Shown piece by piece: positions 1-8,315 of a stretch of 64,000 nt of DNA. The translations under genes were made by a program, and so were the position numbers. The notes under the pieces were generated by a model that had not been told where the DNA came from, did not search any database, and worked only from the letters and a program-made list of their open reading frames with translations. Source of the DNA: Paralcaligenes sp. KSB-10 (GTDB taxonomy: Bacteria > Pseudomonadota > Gammaproteobacteria > Burkholderiales > Burkholderiaceae_B); contig NZ_CP089848.1 in assembly GCF_021266465.1 (NCBI RefSeq), positions 3,844,001-3,908,000 of the forward strand, in the 5' to 3' direction. Numbering within the stretch: the first letter of the stretch is position 1; each line of letters starts with the position of its first letter.

Positions 1-254
1 CGCAGGTGCTGGCCACGGCGGGTTATAACGCCGGACCCCGGCGCTCGGTGCTATGGCGGTCCAAACTCAGCGGCCCTGTAGAGGGTGCGATCTTTGCCGA
101 AACCATACCCTTCACCGAAACGCGTTTGTATGTCAAGAATGTGATGTCCAACGCCGCTTATTACTCCGCCATGTTCACGGGCCAGCCGCATTCCCTGAAA
201 GCGAGGCTGGGGGTGATTTCCCCCGAGCCCAATGAGAAGGTCGATTTGCCGTAG
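1..254 (+). CDS. Soluble lytic murein transglycosylase, C-terminal fragment
   Basis: The gene is cut by the window start, and the reading frame is open from position 3. About 83 residues remain. They contain the ATAGYNAGP segment followed by the ETIPFTETRLYVKNV block, which is typical of the end of the Slt70-type transglycosylase domain that cleaves peptidoglycan in the periplasm. The catalytic Glu and the signal peptide lie outside the window. The stop is TAG at 252-254, and cca begins 56 bp later on the same strand. The assignment to the Slt family is secure; the exact paralogue is not. Confidence 0.85.
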   Translation, partial: QVLATAGYNAGPRRSVLWRSKLSGPVEGAIFAETIPFTETRLYVKNVMSNAAYYSAMFTGQPHSLKARLGVISPEPNEKVDLP

Positions 255-310
255 ACCTGGCGGGCACAAGGCCGGCCTTACGGGATCCGCCCGCCACATA
301 CCACTGAATA

Positions 311-1435
311 ATGAGCACACGCCAGACCGACAATGACTCTTGTACCCAGGGCCTCGACGTTTATATCGTCGGAGGCGCGGTGCGGGATCGCTTGCTGGGC
401 CTGCCTGCCGGCGACCGCGACTGGGTAGTGGTGGGTGCCTCGCCGGAATTGATGGCCAGGCGCGGCTTCATTCCGGTGGGCGGCGATTTTCCGGTTTTCC
501 TCCATCCGGAAACCAAGGAAGAATATGCGTTGGCGCGCACCGAGCGCAAGTCGGGGCGCGGCTACAAGGGTTTCACATTCTACGCCGGGCTCGATGTCAC
601 GCTGGATGCCGATTTGAAGCGGCGGGACCTGACCGTCAATGCCATCGCCCAGGCGGCCGACGGCCATCTGGTGGATCCCCTGGGCGGGCAAGCGGATCTG
701 AAGGCGAAGGTACTGCGCCATGTCGGACAGGCCTTTGTGGAAGATCCTGTGCGCTTGCTGCGCCTGGCCCGCTTCGCGGCGCGTTTCCACGATTTTTCCA
801 TCGCGCCTGAAACGCTGGTGCTGGCGCGCAAACTGGTGACTGATGGCGAGGTGGATGCACTGGTGCCGGAACGGGTGTGGCGTGAAATGGTCAAGGGCCT
901 GATGACGGGGCATCCGGGCCGCATGTTCCAGGTGCTTGAGTCCACGGGCGCCCTGGCCAGGGTTATGCCCGGCCTGGTGTTCAACGATGAGATCGATGGG
1001 CAACTGGCAGCGGCGGCGCGCGCGGGCTTGCCGCTTGCCTCGCGCTTTGCCTTGCTCTGCCGCTTGTCGGCGCGGCCCGAGGGCCTGGCCGCACATTTGC
1101 GCGCTCCGACCGAATGCCGGGACTATGCGCGCCTGTTGCCTGTGGTAGTGGCGGCGGTCCATGATGCGCGAAACGGCAGCGCTCCTGAAGGATGGCTGGA
1201 CCTCCTCGAACACTGCGACGCCTTGCGCAAGCCGGCGCGTTTCCTGGATCTGCTCAATGCCTCGGCCTGTGTGGCGATGGTTGATCTGGCTGCCTGGCAA
1301 GAGCGCGTGGCGGCGGTTCGATCGGTTGACGCGGGAGCCATTGCGAAGGCGTGTGGCGGCCAGGCCGGGCAAATCAAGGCGGCATTGCGCGAGGCGCGCT
1401 TGGAAGCGCTGGAGAGTAGTCGGGGGGTTGCTTAA
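311..1435 (+). CDS. cca: CCA-adding tRNA nucleotidyltransferase
   Basis: This 374-residue cytoplasmic enzyme adds or repairs the 3' CCA end of tRNAs. Visible motifs are GGAVRD at residues 21-26, the metal-binding DxD as D35/D37 (GDRDW), an ARTERK stretch, and RRDLTVNA near residue 107. All belong to the class II polymerase-beta-like nucleotidyltransferase head domain. The protein is shorter than E. coli Cca (412 aa), and I see no clear HD phosphohydrolase motif in the C-terminal part, as in many betaproteobacterial versions. The ATG at 311 is the only good start ahead of the GGAVRD motif. The gene faces the methyltransferase gene that ends at 1552. Confidence 0.93.
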   Translation: MSTRQTDNDSCTQGLDVYIVGGAVRDRLLGLPAGDRDWVVVGASPELMARRGFIPVGGDFPVFLHPETKEEYALARTERKSGRGYKGFTFYAGLDVTLDADLKRRDLTVNAIAQAADGHLVDPLGGQADLKAKVLRHVGQAFVEDPVRLLRLARFAARFHDFSIAPETLVLARKLVTDGEVDALVPERVWREMVKGLMTGHPGRMFQVLESTGALARVMPGLVFNDEIDGQLAAAARAGLPLASRFALLCRLSARPEGLAAHLRAPTECRDYARLLPVVVAAVHDARNGSAPEGWLDLLEHCDALRKPARFLDLLNASACVAMVDLAAWQERVAAVRSVDAGAIAKACGGQAGQIKAALREARLEALESSRGVA

Positions 1436-1551
1436 TGCGGCTTGGTTTGGTTCGGCGCGCTTTTGGCTTCGTGCGCTGCGATGGGCGGGTATGGATTCCG
1501 GCCAGATCGTCGCTTTGCTCCTCAACCTGGCCTCCACCCACACCCGCCCAT

Positions 1552-2892
1552 TTACAGGCGATGCCGACGGTCGCCGGATGCGAAGCCCGTCAACGGTCCG
1601 GTGACGCCGCGGCCTATGGCCAGCACTTTGAACAATTCCCCCATTTCAGTCTCGGCAATCAGTTTTTGCACAGGCGCCATGGCCCTGGCGTATTGCTGCG
1701 CATCACTGGGATCGAGCTGGGCAAGTAACTGCGGTAGGCCGGCATTCATTAAAAACCGCGCCTGCGACGTATAGCCCAGCACGTCCAGGCCCGCTGTCAA
1801 CGCGGCATCGGCCATGGCGGTGAAATCGACATGAGTCGTGATGTCCTGCAAACCGGCGTGCAGCAATGGTTCGCTATGCGCGTGATGGCGGAAGTGACAC
1901 ATCAGCGTGCCTGTCGCCCGCTGCGGATGATAGTACTCGCGTTGCGGAAAGCCATAGTCTATAAGCAGGGCGGCGCCGCGTTCGAGCCAGCTTCCCATCT
2001 GCCGGATCCAGGCCTCGGCCTGCAGGTTGATTTCCGATTGATACCCCGCCAGGGCGGGCATGCGTTGTGCCACGGTCTGTTGCAAGGCCTGCGAAGCAAG
2101 GCGTTCGACATAGATGAACGGCACCGCCGGGGGGGGCGCATCTGTCGGTGACCGATTGATAGCCTGGGCATCGGCGTTGGGCAATGGGCCGGATTGCGGC
2201 TGTTCGGTGCCTCCTGCGTGTCCGGCATGGGCCAGCCGGGTAGCCCGTTGCGCCAGCGTCATGGTGCTGATGTCGCCGTCGATGGCGCTCAGGCTGACCC
2301 CGATTTCATACAGTTTTTCGTTCTGCCCCCAGCGGAACAAGGTAGCGGGCATCGCGTCGAGCACCTCGTTGGCAATGACACAGCCTGAGAATGTTTCGGG
2401 CAAATGATCCAGCCATGTAATGGGTGCGCCCGATCCGGCCAGGTTCTGTTGCTGGCGCGCGCGCAGATCGGCTGAGATTTCAAGTATCTGGTAGTCCACA
2501 TCGATGCCGAGCTGCCGCAAGGCGGGGATCAGTGCCGCTGCCAGAGCTCCCGAGCCGGCGCCGAACTCCAGCACCCGGTTCGAATCGCTGGCGGCCAATA
2601 TTTGTGCCGTCTGGCGGGCCAGCGTCTGGCCGAACAGGGGGGTGAGTTCCGGAGCGGTTGTGAAATCGCCTGTGGGCAGGTCGCCGGAAAACTTGGTATT
2701 GCCGGCGGCGTAGTAGCCCAGGCCCGGGGCATATAGCGCCAGGTTCATCCATTGCTCGAACGGCAGGAAGCCCAGGGTTGCTTCTTCGATGTTCCGGATC
2801 AGACAGGCCTCCACCGCCCGCTGGTGCTGGCGCGATGCGGGATCCAGCGCGGGCAGGCCCGAGGGAATGGCGGGGTGAGGGTTAATCGTCAT
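1552..2892 (-). CDS. MidA/NDUFAF7-family SAM-dependent methyltransferase (COG1565)
   Basis: 446 residues from the ATG at 2892. The frame stays open upstream to 2958, but that extension is the shadow of the small gene at 2882-3076. The N-terminal block LYAPGLGYYAAG and the glycine-rich SAM-binding motif EFGAGSGALAAAL are signatures of the COG1565 family. The eukaryotic member (NDUFAF7/MidA) methylates an arginine of a complex I subunit; the bacterial substrate is not established. The start overlaps the 3' end of the 64-residue membrane protein gene by 11 bp, which suggests translational coupling. A low-complexity insert, rich in Ala, Pro and Gln, sits around residues 230-255. Confidence 0.88.
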   Translation of the reverse strand: MTINPHPAIPSGLPALDPASRQHQRAVEACLIRNIEEATLGFLPFEQWMNLALYAPGLGYYAAGNTKFSGDLPTGDFTTAPELTPLFGQTLARQTAQILAASDSNRVLEFGAGSGALAAALIPALRQLGIDVDYQILEISADLRARQQQNLAGSGAPITWLDHLPETFSGCVIANEVLDAMPATLFRWGQNEKLYEIGVSLSAIDGDISTMTLAQRATRLAHAGHAGGTEQPQSGPLPNADAQAINRSPTDAPPPAVPFIYVERLASQALQQTVAQRMPALAGYQSEINLQAEAWIRQMGSWLERGAALLIDYGFPQREYYHPQRATGTLMCHFRHHAHSEPLLHAGLQDITTHVDFTAMADAALTAGLDVLGYTSQARFLMNAGLPQLLAQLDPSDAQQYARAMAPVQKLIAETEMGELFKVLAIGRGVTGPLTGFASGDRRHRL

Positions 2893-3076
2893 GGTTGTCC
2901 GGTCGAGTACTTTTATTGGCAGAATGTTTGAAGGTGTAGAGCGCGTAGCACATGGCAATCAGGAAGGCGAGCAGAAGCGCTATGGTTACCGCCACGATGA
3001 AATTGCCGAATGCAATCCACAGGGGGAGAGTCAGCAGCATGGCTAATAACAGAGGTTTGCGGACAAGCTGTTTCAT
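2882..3076 (-). CDS. Small membrane protein of unknown function (64 aa)
   Basis: This short reading frame encodes a basic N-terminus (MKQLVRK), two hydrophobic segments (about residues 8-24 and 26-47) and a charged tail ending in DNHDD. That is the profile of a small inner-membrane protein. It overlaps the start of the downstream methyltransferase gene by 11 bp, so the two are probably translated together. I recognise no family. Support comes from the membrane-like composition and the coupling; the Shine-Dalgarno sequence is weak. Confidence 0.6.
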   Translation of the reverse strand: MKQLVRKPLLLAMLLTLPLWIAFGNFIVAVTIALLLAFLIAMCYALYTFKHSANKSTRPDNHDD

Positions 3077-3150
3077 CGGGATCGGTAAAAAATCGAATGC
3101 AGTGGGCGGGCCGGGGAGGCCTGGCCTGGCTGCCTTGCATTTTATAGCGC

Positions 3151-3183
3151 AAAAAAAAAGCCCCGCGTGGAGCGGAGCCTTTT
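3151..3183 (-). terminator. Rho-independent terminator of the RhlE helicase gene
   Basis: Read on the minus strand, this is a GC-rich stem (GGCTCCGC / GCGGGGC with wobble pairs) around the loop TCCAC, followed at once by a run of nine T. It lies 44 bp beyond the helicase stop codon and ends its transcription. On the plus strand only a short T run follows, so it is mainly a minus-strand terminator. Confidence 0.8.
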
Positions 3184-3226
3184 GGCGGTGCGGACCCGGA
3201 TTGCGCCGAGTCCATTGCGCCGTGGT

Positions 3227-4987
3227 TTAGCTGAAGCTTCGGGCTTTATGCGCGCCTGTGGCAGGGGCGCTTTTGCCGCGGCTGGCGCCTGGCCTGGCAC
3301 CGAAGCCAGGACGGGCGGGAGCACGCTCTCGTGTGCCGGGACGGCTGTCGGGCTTGCTTGCGCCTTTGTGAGCGAAGTCGCGATTGGCGCTGGCCGGCCG
3401 GTCGCCAAAAGAGGGGCGGGCATGCGCCGGCCTGTCGCCGAAGCTGGGTCGATCGGTGCGGGCACGCGTTTCACGTTGCGGCGCATCGGAGCCGGGGCGG
3501 GCGCCAAATGCCGGGCGGTCGGCGCGTGGCCGGTCGTTGTAGCTGGGGCGTTCGCTACGAGGAGCGCGGTCGGCAAAGCCGGCACGTTCGCCGTTACCGC
3601 TGCGTGCGGGGCGGTCGCCGCCAAAGCCCGAACGGGCTTCGTATGCGGGCTTGTCGCCAAACCGGGGCTTGCTTTCATAGGCCGGCTTGTCGCCAAAACG
3701 CGGCTTGCCTTCGTAGGCCGGTTTGTCGCCGTAAGGGCGGCTTGCACCAGGCTTGCGATCGTAGCTGGGCTTGCCACCGCCAAAACCACCACGGCCGCTG
3801 AAGCTCTTGCCGTTGCTCTTGCGATCGGTGTAAGTGGGGCGCACGGTTTTCTTGGGCTCGAGGCCTTCGATTACCTGGGGTGGAATAGGCTGGCCAATAA
3901 AATGTTCGATGCGGCGTATTTTGTGGCGTTCCGAGTGAACGGCCAGGGTAAAGGCCAGACCGCTGTTGCCGGCACGGCCGGTACGGCCAATGCGGTGGGT
4001 GTAGTCTTCAGGCTGCATCGGTAAATCGTAGTTGATGGCATGGCTGATGCCTTGCACGTCGATGCCGCGGGCGGCCACGTCGGTTGCCACCAGGATACGC
4101 AGTTGGCGCTTTTGCAGCATGCCCAGCGTGCGTGTACGTTGGCGCTGATTCATGTCGCCATGCAATGCCGCAGCCGAAAAGCCCTGGCCTGAAAGGCGGT
4201 CGGCCAGATCGTCGGCGCCGCGCTTGGTGGAGGTAAAGACAATCGCCTGGTCCAGATTGGCGTCACGCAACAGATGATCGAGCAGGCGCATTTTATGGCT
4301 GTTGTCGTCGGCGTAGAGCAGGTTCTGGGTAATGTTGGTGTGTTGTTGCTTGTGGCCCGAGACTTCGATCTGCAGGGGGTCGCGCATCATTTTGCCGGCC
4401 AGGCGGGCGATCGTGCCGTCCAGCGTGGCCGAGAACAGCAGCGTTTGGCGGTTTTCGGGAATACGGGCAACAATGGCTTCAATATCTTCGATAAAACCCA
4501 TGTCCAGCATGCGGTCGGCTTCGTCCAGCACCAGGGTGTGCACGGTCGACAAGTTGACGCGTTTGGATTGCAGATGGTCGATCAGGCGTCCCGGAGTGGC
4601 TACCAGCACGTCAACGCGGCGCGACAGGGCCTTGAGCTGAGCGCCGTAGGGCATACCGCCGACGACAGTCGTGGTGCGCAGATCTTTGAGGTGAGCGCCG
4701 TAAGAGCGGGTTGCGGCATCGACTTGCATGGCCAGTTCGCGGGTCGGAGTCAGTACCAGAACCTGCACGCCGGTGCCTTTGTTGGCGGGCGTCAGGGAAA
4801 TCCGGTTAAGCGCAGGCAACATGAAAGCGGCGGTTTTCCCGCTGCCGGTTTGCGACGAGACCATCAGGTCGCGGCCTTCCAGCGCCTTGGGAATGGCGGC
4901 GGCCTGGACTGGAGTGGGTTCGGTGAAGCCGGCTTTCAGAACGGCGGACAAGAGGCTGGGTACGAGACCCAGGGTTTCGAAAGACAT
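3227..4987 (-). CDS. rhlE: DEAD-box ATP-dependent RNA helicase, RhlE type
   Basis: 586 residues from the ATG at 4987, preceded by AAGGATC at Shine-Dalgarno distance. The complete helicase core is visible: Q motif (GFTEPTPVQ), motif I (SQTGSGKT, near residue 45-52), PTRELA, TPGR, DEAD (VLDEADRML), SAT, ATDVAARGID and HRIGRTGRAG. The protein unwinds RNA in ribosome assembly or RNA decay. The C-terminal third (from about residue 395) is a low-complexity basic tail rich in Gly, Arg, Pro and Asp, with near-tandem copies of KPRFGDKPAYE and RPSFGDRPA, typical of RNA-binding RhlE tails. It ends at a strong terminator and has a long structured leader. Confidence 0.93.
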   Translation of the reverse strand: MSFETLGLVPSLLSAVLKAGFTEPTPVQAAAIPKALEGRDLMVSSQTGSGKTAAFMLPALNRISLTPANKGTGVQVLVLTPTRELAMQVDAATRSYGAHLKDLRTTTVVGGMPYGAQLKALSRRVDVLVATPGRLIDHLQSKRVNLSTVHTLVLDEADRMLDMGFIEDIEAIVARIPENRQTLLFSATLDGTIARLAGKMMRDPLQIEVSGHKQQHTNITQNLLYADDNSHKMRLLDHLLRDANLDQAIVFTSTKRGADDLADRLSGQGFSAAALHGDMNQRQRTRTLGMLQKRQLRILVATDVAARGIDVQGISHAINYDLPMQPEDYTHRIGRTGRAGNSGLAFTLAVHSERHKIRRIEHFIGQPIPPQVIEGLEPKKTVRPTYTDRKSNGKSFSGRGGFGGGKPSYDRKPGASRPYGDKPAYEGKPRFGDKPAYESKPRFGDKPAYEARSGFGGDRPARSGNGERAGFADRAPRSERPSYNDRPRADRPAFGARPGSDAPQRETRARTDRPSFGDRPAHARPSFGDRPASANRDFAHKGASKPDSRPGTRERAPARPGFGARPGASRGKSAPATGAHKARSFS

Positions 4988-5024
4988 GTGTGATCCTTTG
5001 CCGACTGAACGGCGCATACACATA

Positions 5025-5086
5025 GCGCCGTCTCAAATGAGATATGGCGCAGGTTGATTGGAGCATCGTGCCGACCGAATCAACCT
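5025..5086 (-). promoter_or_regulatory. Two hairpins in the 5' leader of the RhlE helicase gene
   Basis: Two inverted repeats lie between the likely promoter and the helicase start codon. One is GCGCC-TCTC / GAGA-GGCGC at 5025-5050 with a small bulge. The other is a perfect 9-bp repeat, AGGTTGATT at 5051-5059 and AATCAACCT at 5078-5086. They abut, so the leader RNA should fold into two adjacent stems ending about 38 nt before the start codon. RNA helicase mRNAs often carry structured leaders that control their own expression; that role here is inference. Confidence 0.5.
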
Positions 5087-5239
5087 GGAGTGCAGCGTGT
5101 ACCGTAGTAGCAGGCGGCGAAAGGCTCGGGGGTCAGGGAGCGATGGCGTTCGACATGGGTGCTGATAAGTCAGTCAACTGCTGAGACACAGCATCTAAGC
5201 TGTAAAAAAATGTCGACGCGTCAATGTTGCAGTGCGGAA

Positions 5240-5268
5240 ATTATAAGCGTGTTTGCGAATAAGGGAAA
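5240..5268 (-). promoter_or_regulatory. Candidate sigma-70 promoter for the helicase gene
   Basis: The minus strand carries a perfect TATAAT (plus coordinates 5240-5245) with a poor -35 (TTTCCC, 5263-5268) 17 bp upstream. If used, transcription would start near 5233 and give a leader of about 245 nt. The surrounding gene-free stretch 5087-5404 shows nothing else definite apart from an 8-bp inverted repeat (CCCTGAAA / TTTCAGGG, 5299-5327) that may help terminate the gene ending at 5405. Confidence 0.4.
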
Positions 5269-5404
5269 CCCCCCATGTTGTAACCACACGACGTTCGGCC
5301 CTGAAAAAATTGGATTGCCTTTCAGGGACGGTGGGCGGGCACAAGGCTCGCCCGTTGCGGTAATGACAATAGGCGCCAGCCGCGGGCGGCCACCAGAGGT
5401 ACTC

Positions 5405-6685
5405 CTACGCTGCGGCGGTTCCTGTCCAGTCGATGGGAGGCTGGCCTTGCTGGGCCAGCCATTCATTGGCCAGCTTGAAATGATTGCAGCCTATGAACGG
5501 CTTGGGCGGCCGCAGGGCCGATAGAGGCGAGGGGTGGTTGGACGCGAGGACCAGGTGGGGTCCATTGCTGGGTAGAAGCTGCCGCTTGGCTTGCGCATGC
5601 GACCCCCAGAGCATGAATACCTTGGGCTGCGGGCTGCGGGCCACGCGGCTGATGAGGGCGTCGGTCACGGCTTCCCACCCTTGCCTGGCGTGCGAAGCCG
5701 GTTGGCGCGCCTCAACGGTCAGAACCGTATTCAGCAGCAGCACACCCTGCTCGGCCCAGGGCGACAGGTCGTGGCCCATTCCCGTAGAACCAGATGGTTT
5801 ATTGTTCTGGGTCTTGCCTGCATTGCGGTTGCGGGCACCATCGAAGCCCGGGTATTCGAGAGCCAGTTCTTTGAACATGTTTTGCAGGCTGGGCGGGCAC
5901 GGGCAGGTATCGGGCACCGAAAACGCCAGACCTTGCGCCTGGTTCGGGCCGTGGTAGGGGTCTTGTCCCAGGATGACGACCCGGACCGTATCGGGTTGTA
6001 CGTAATCGAGCGCGTGGAAAGGATAGCGTGGGTAGATTTCCGCGCCCGCGGCAAGCCGGGCGGCCAGAAATGCCGACAATTGCCGCAAGGCGGCCTTGGG
6101 CTCGGGCATGCGCAGGGTTTCCTTCCAGACCTCGTCCAGGTTTTGCAGATGGGTCAGCAGTGGACTGTCCAGCGTGTTTTGCGCTAGGGCGGGATCAAGG
6201 GTATTGGGCATGCTTGCGGGGTCCGTCGCGACCTGGTTGCTGGGCAACATGGCGATCAATCTGGCATGGTAGCCGGCAATTTGCTGGTCGATCCGGCTTT
6301 TTTGCTCTTGCCAGGCGTCGATTTGCGCCGTGGTGCGAGGCGGTGCGCAAGCCCAGATCGCTTCCGGAAAGTGGCTGTCGCCCTGCCAGCGTGGGATGAC
6401 ATGCCAATGCAGGTGCGGCACCATATTGCCGAATTGGGCCAGATTGATTTTGTCGGGGTTCAGGGATTGCCGCTGAGCTTGTTCCACCCGCCACACGATC
6501 TCCATGAAGTCCTGGCGCTCGCGCGGGGACAGGTCGCTCATTTCCTTGACGTGATCGCGCCAGATTACCCGGGTAAAGCCGGGGTGGTTCGAATCGGCCA
6601 CGGAGATCACCTGCATTTGAGCGTTTTGCCAAAGCAGGTCGTCGCCGGGGTTGCGGCACAAGGGGCAGTTGCCGGTTGTCGTCAT
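5405..6685 (-). CDS. ung: HIT-domain protein fused to uracil-DNA glycosylase
   Basis: A single uninterrupted 426-residue frame joins two enzymes. Residues 1 to about 140 are a HIT-superfamily domain: an N-terminal CPLC pair, PGFTRVIW, and the catalytic triad motif HLHWHVIPRW near residues 92-101. Residues from about 175 to the end are family 1 uracil-DNA glycosylase: water-activating GQDPYHGP, SNHPSPLSA, and LLLNTVLTVE. This enzyme removes uracil from DNA. A linker rich in Pro, Thr and Asn joins the halves, with internal Met residues that could allow separate translation of the glycosylase. The frame has no stop or shift at the junction, so the fusion is real in this sequence. A 25-residue insert (about 283-307) lies in the glycosylase part. 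Confidence 0.88.
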   Translation of the reverse strand: MTTTGNCPLCRNPGDDLLWQNAQMQVISVADSNHPGFTRVIWRDHVKEMSDLSPRERQDFMEIVWRVEQAQRQSLNPDKINLAQFGNMVPHLHWHVIPRWQGDSHFPEAIWACAPPRTTAQIDAWQEQKSRIDQQIAGYHARLIAMLPSNQVATDPASMPNTLDPALAQNTLDSPLLTHLQNLDEVWKETLRMPEPKAALRQLSAFLAARLAAGAEIYPRYPFHALDYVQPDTVRVVILGQDPYHGPNQAQGLAFSVPDTCPCPPSLQNMFKELALEYPGFDGARNRNAGKTQNNKPSGSTGMGHDLSPWAEQGVLLLNTVLTVEARQPASHARQGWEAVTDALISRVARSPQPKVFMLWGSHAQAKRQLLPSNGPHLVLASNHPSPLSALRPPKPFIGCNHFKLANEWLAQQGQPPIDWTGTAAA

Positions 6686-6733
6686 GGCTATTTGTGGCTG
6701 CTGATAATTAGATGTGCAAGAGGATTGCCGGTA

Positions 6734-8245
6734 TCAATTTTTATCCTTGCCCAGCGCTTTTTCAAGAGTTTCAACGATGTGTCTGAGGACAGCCACGCGG
6801 GCGTGCTGTTTGTCGTTGGCCGACAGCACGTGCCACGGCTCCTGGGGTGTGTCGGTGCGCGCCAGCATTTCGTCGGCAGCCTGCACGTAGCTGTGCCATT
6901 TCTTCCGGTTGCGCCAGTCGTCGGGAGTGATCTTGAAGTTTTTGAATGGAGATTCTTCGCGCTCATGAAAGCGCCGGAGCTGCTCGTCGGCGGTCACGGC
7001 CAGCCAGAATTTGACGATGATGGCGCCATTATTGCTGAGCTGGGCTTCGAACTGATTGATTTCGGAGTAGGCTCGCTGCCAGTCTTGCGGTGCGATAAGT
7101 TTCTCGACCCGTTCGACCAGCACGCGCCCGTACCAGGAACGATCGAAAACCGAGACTCTGCCTGGCAAAGGTAAGGAACGCCAGAACCGCCACAAATAAG
7201 GGTGGGCGAGCTCCGCGTCGCTGGGGGCGGAAATGGGATGGATATGATACTGGCGGGCATCGAGCGCGTGTGTCACGCGGCGGATCGCACCGCCCTTGCC
7301 GGCTGCGTCCTGGCCTTCGAATGCCAGTATCAGGGACCGTGTCTTGAATTTATCGTGCCGCACCAGCCCGGCCAGCCGGCTTTGCCAGGCGGCCAACTGC
7401 TCGTCATATTCCTTGCCATCGAGCCGGGCTGTGTAGTCCAGGTTTTCCAGCCGCCGAGGTGTTTTTTTGTTCACAGCCGCCGCCTCGGCCGCCGAGGTCA
7501 TTTTCTTTTGCGGACTCGGCTCGGAGCGGCTTGCGGGCCGTTGCCTGAGGGCTGCCAGGACGGCCTGGCCGGTGGCAACGGCCCGCACATCGGGATCGGC
7601 GCTGGGGATGATCTGCCAGGGAGCATGATCGGCCTGGGTCAGGGTAATGGCGAGCTCTCCGGCGCCGCGCAGGCGATTGAATTTTTTCCGGACTTTCAGT
7701 TCGCCGGGGCGAACCTGCCAGGCGGTGTCCGGGCTGCCCAGGAGTTTGTCGGTCCGTTCTTTCTGGGCGTTGCGCGAGAGGTGGTACCAGAGCTTGACGA
7801 TTTGCACGCCATCCTGGGCCAGCATCGATTCAAATTCCTGAATTGCCTGGGCGAGATTCTGGATTTTGCCCTGGTCGGGCTTTCTTTTGGCGGCTTCTTT
7901 AAGCAATGGCTGGTACCAGGAGCCGAATACGATACCGGTGCGGCCTTTGGCCGGCAATTGTTGCCAGTAGCGCCATAATGGCGGGTAGCGCAGTTCTTCG
8001 GGTGTGGGAGCGCCAAACGCCATGGTTCGGATATGACGGGCGTCCATCCATTCATTGATCAGGTTGACCGCGGCGCCTTTGCCGGCGCCATCGATGCCGG
8101 CGATCACAATCAGCAATGAACGCTGGGTCTTTTGCAGGCGCGCATACTGCGCCTTGAGCAAGGCCGTGCGAAGTTTCGCTTCAAGCGGCTCAGCCTGTTC
8201 TTTGCTTAGCCTGGGATCCGATTCGGCGGCGGTAAACATGGACAT
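6734..8245 (-). CDS. pap: Polyphosphate:AMP phosphotransferase (two-domain PPK2)
   Basis: The 503-residue protein contains two tandem PPK2 domains, as in class II PPK2 enzymes that phosphorylate AMP to ADP with polyphosphate. Each has a Walker A (AGIDGAGKG at about residues 49-57; EGQDAAGKGG near 310). The C-terminal copy keeps the canonical FDRSWYGRVLVERVE block. In the N-terminal copy the corresponding segment reads VFGSWYQPLL, without the DR pair, which fits the known pattern of one degenerate and one catalytic half. A charged linker (PSPQKKMTSAAEAAAVNKK) joins them. It lies 70 bp downstream of trpC on the same strand and could be read from the trp operon. Confidence 0.9.
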   Translation of the reverse strand: MSMFTAAESDPRLSKEQAEPLEAKLRTALLKAQYARLQKTQRSLLIVIAGIDGAGKGAAVNLINEWMDARHIRTMAFGAPTPEELRYPPLWRYWQQLPAKGRTGIVFGSWYQPLLKEAAKRKPDQGKIQNLAQAIQEFESMLAQDGVQIVKLWYHLSRNAQKERTDKLLGSPDTAWQVRPGELKVRKKFNRLRGAGELAITLTQADHAPWQIIPSADPDVRAVATGQAVLAALRQRPASRSEPSPQKKMTSAAEAAAVNKKTPRRLENLDYTARLDGKEYDEQLAAWQSRLAGLVRHDKFKTRSLILAFEGQDAAGKGGAIRRVTHALDARQYHIHPISAPSDAELAHPYLWRFWRSLPLPGRVSVFDRSWYGRVLVERVEKLIAPQDWQRAYSEINQFEAQLSNNGAIIVKFWLAVTADEQLRRFHEREESPFKNFKITPDDWRNRKKWHSYVQAADEMLARTDTPQEPWHVLSANDKQHARVAVLRHIVETLEKALGKDKN

Positions 8246-8315
8246 GTCCCCAAGTGTTTTATAGGCGGATGTGCCATTCTATGCCGGTGCGAGGCTTATA
8301 TACATTGCCAGCTCT

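Noticed and set aside
278-1543. Long minus-strand open frame of 421 codons opposite cca
   Set aside because: It is antisense to a well-supported cca gene, has a composition rich in Arg, Gln and His and no recognisable motif; it arises from high third-position GC.
1480-1553. Inverted repeat ATGGGCGGGT / ACCCGCCCAT between cca and the methyltransferase gene
   Set aside because: The arms are 10 bp with a loop of more than 50 bases and no T-run; too weak to call a terminator.
3167-4024. Plus-strand 285-codon frame opposite the RhlE tail
   Set aside because: Its Ala/Val/Gly-rich product mirrors the repetitive helicase tail on the other strand.
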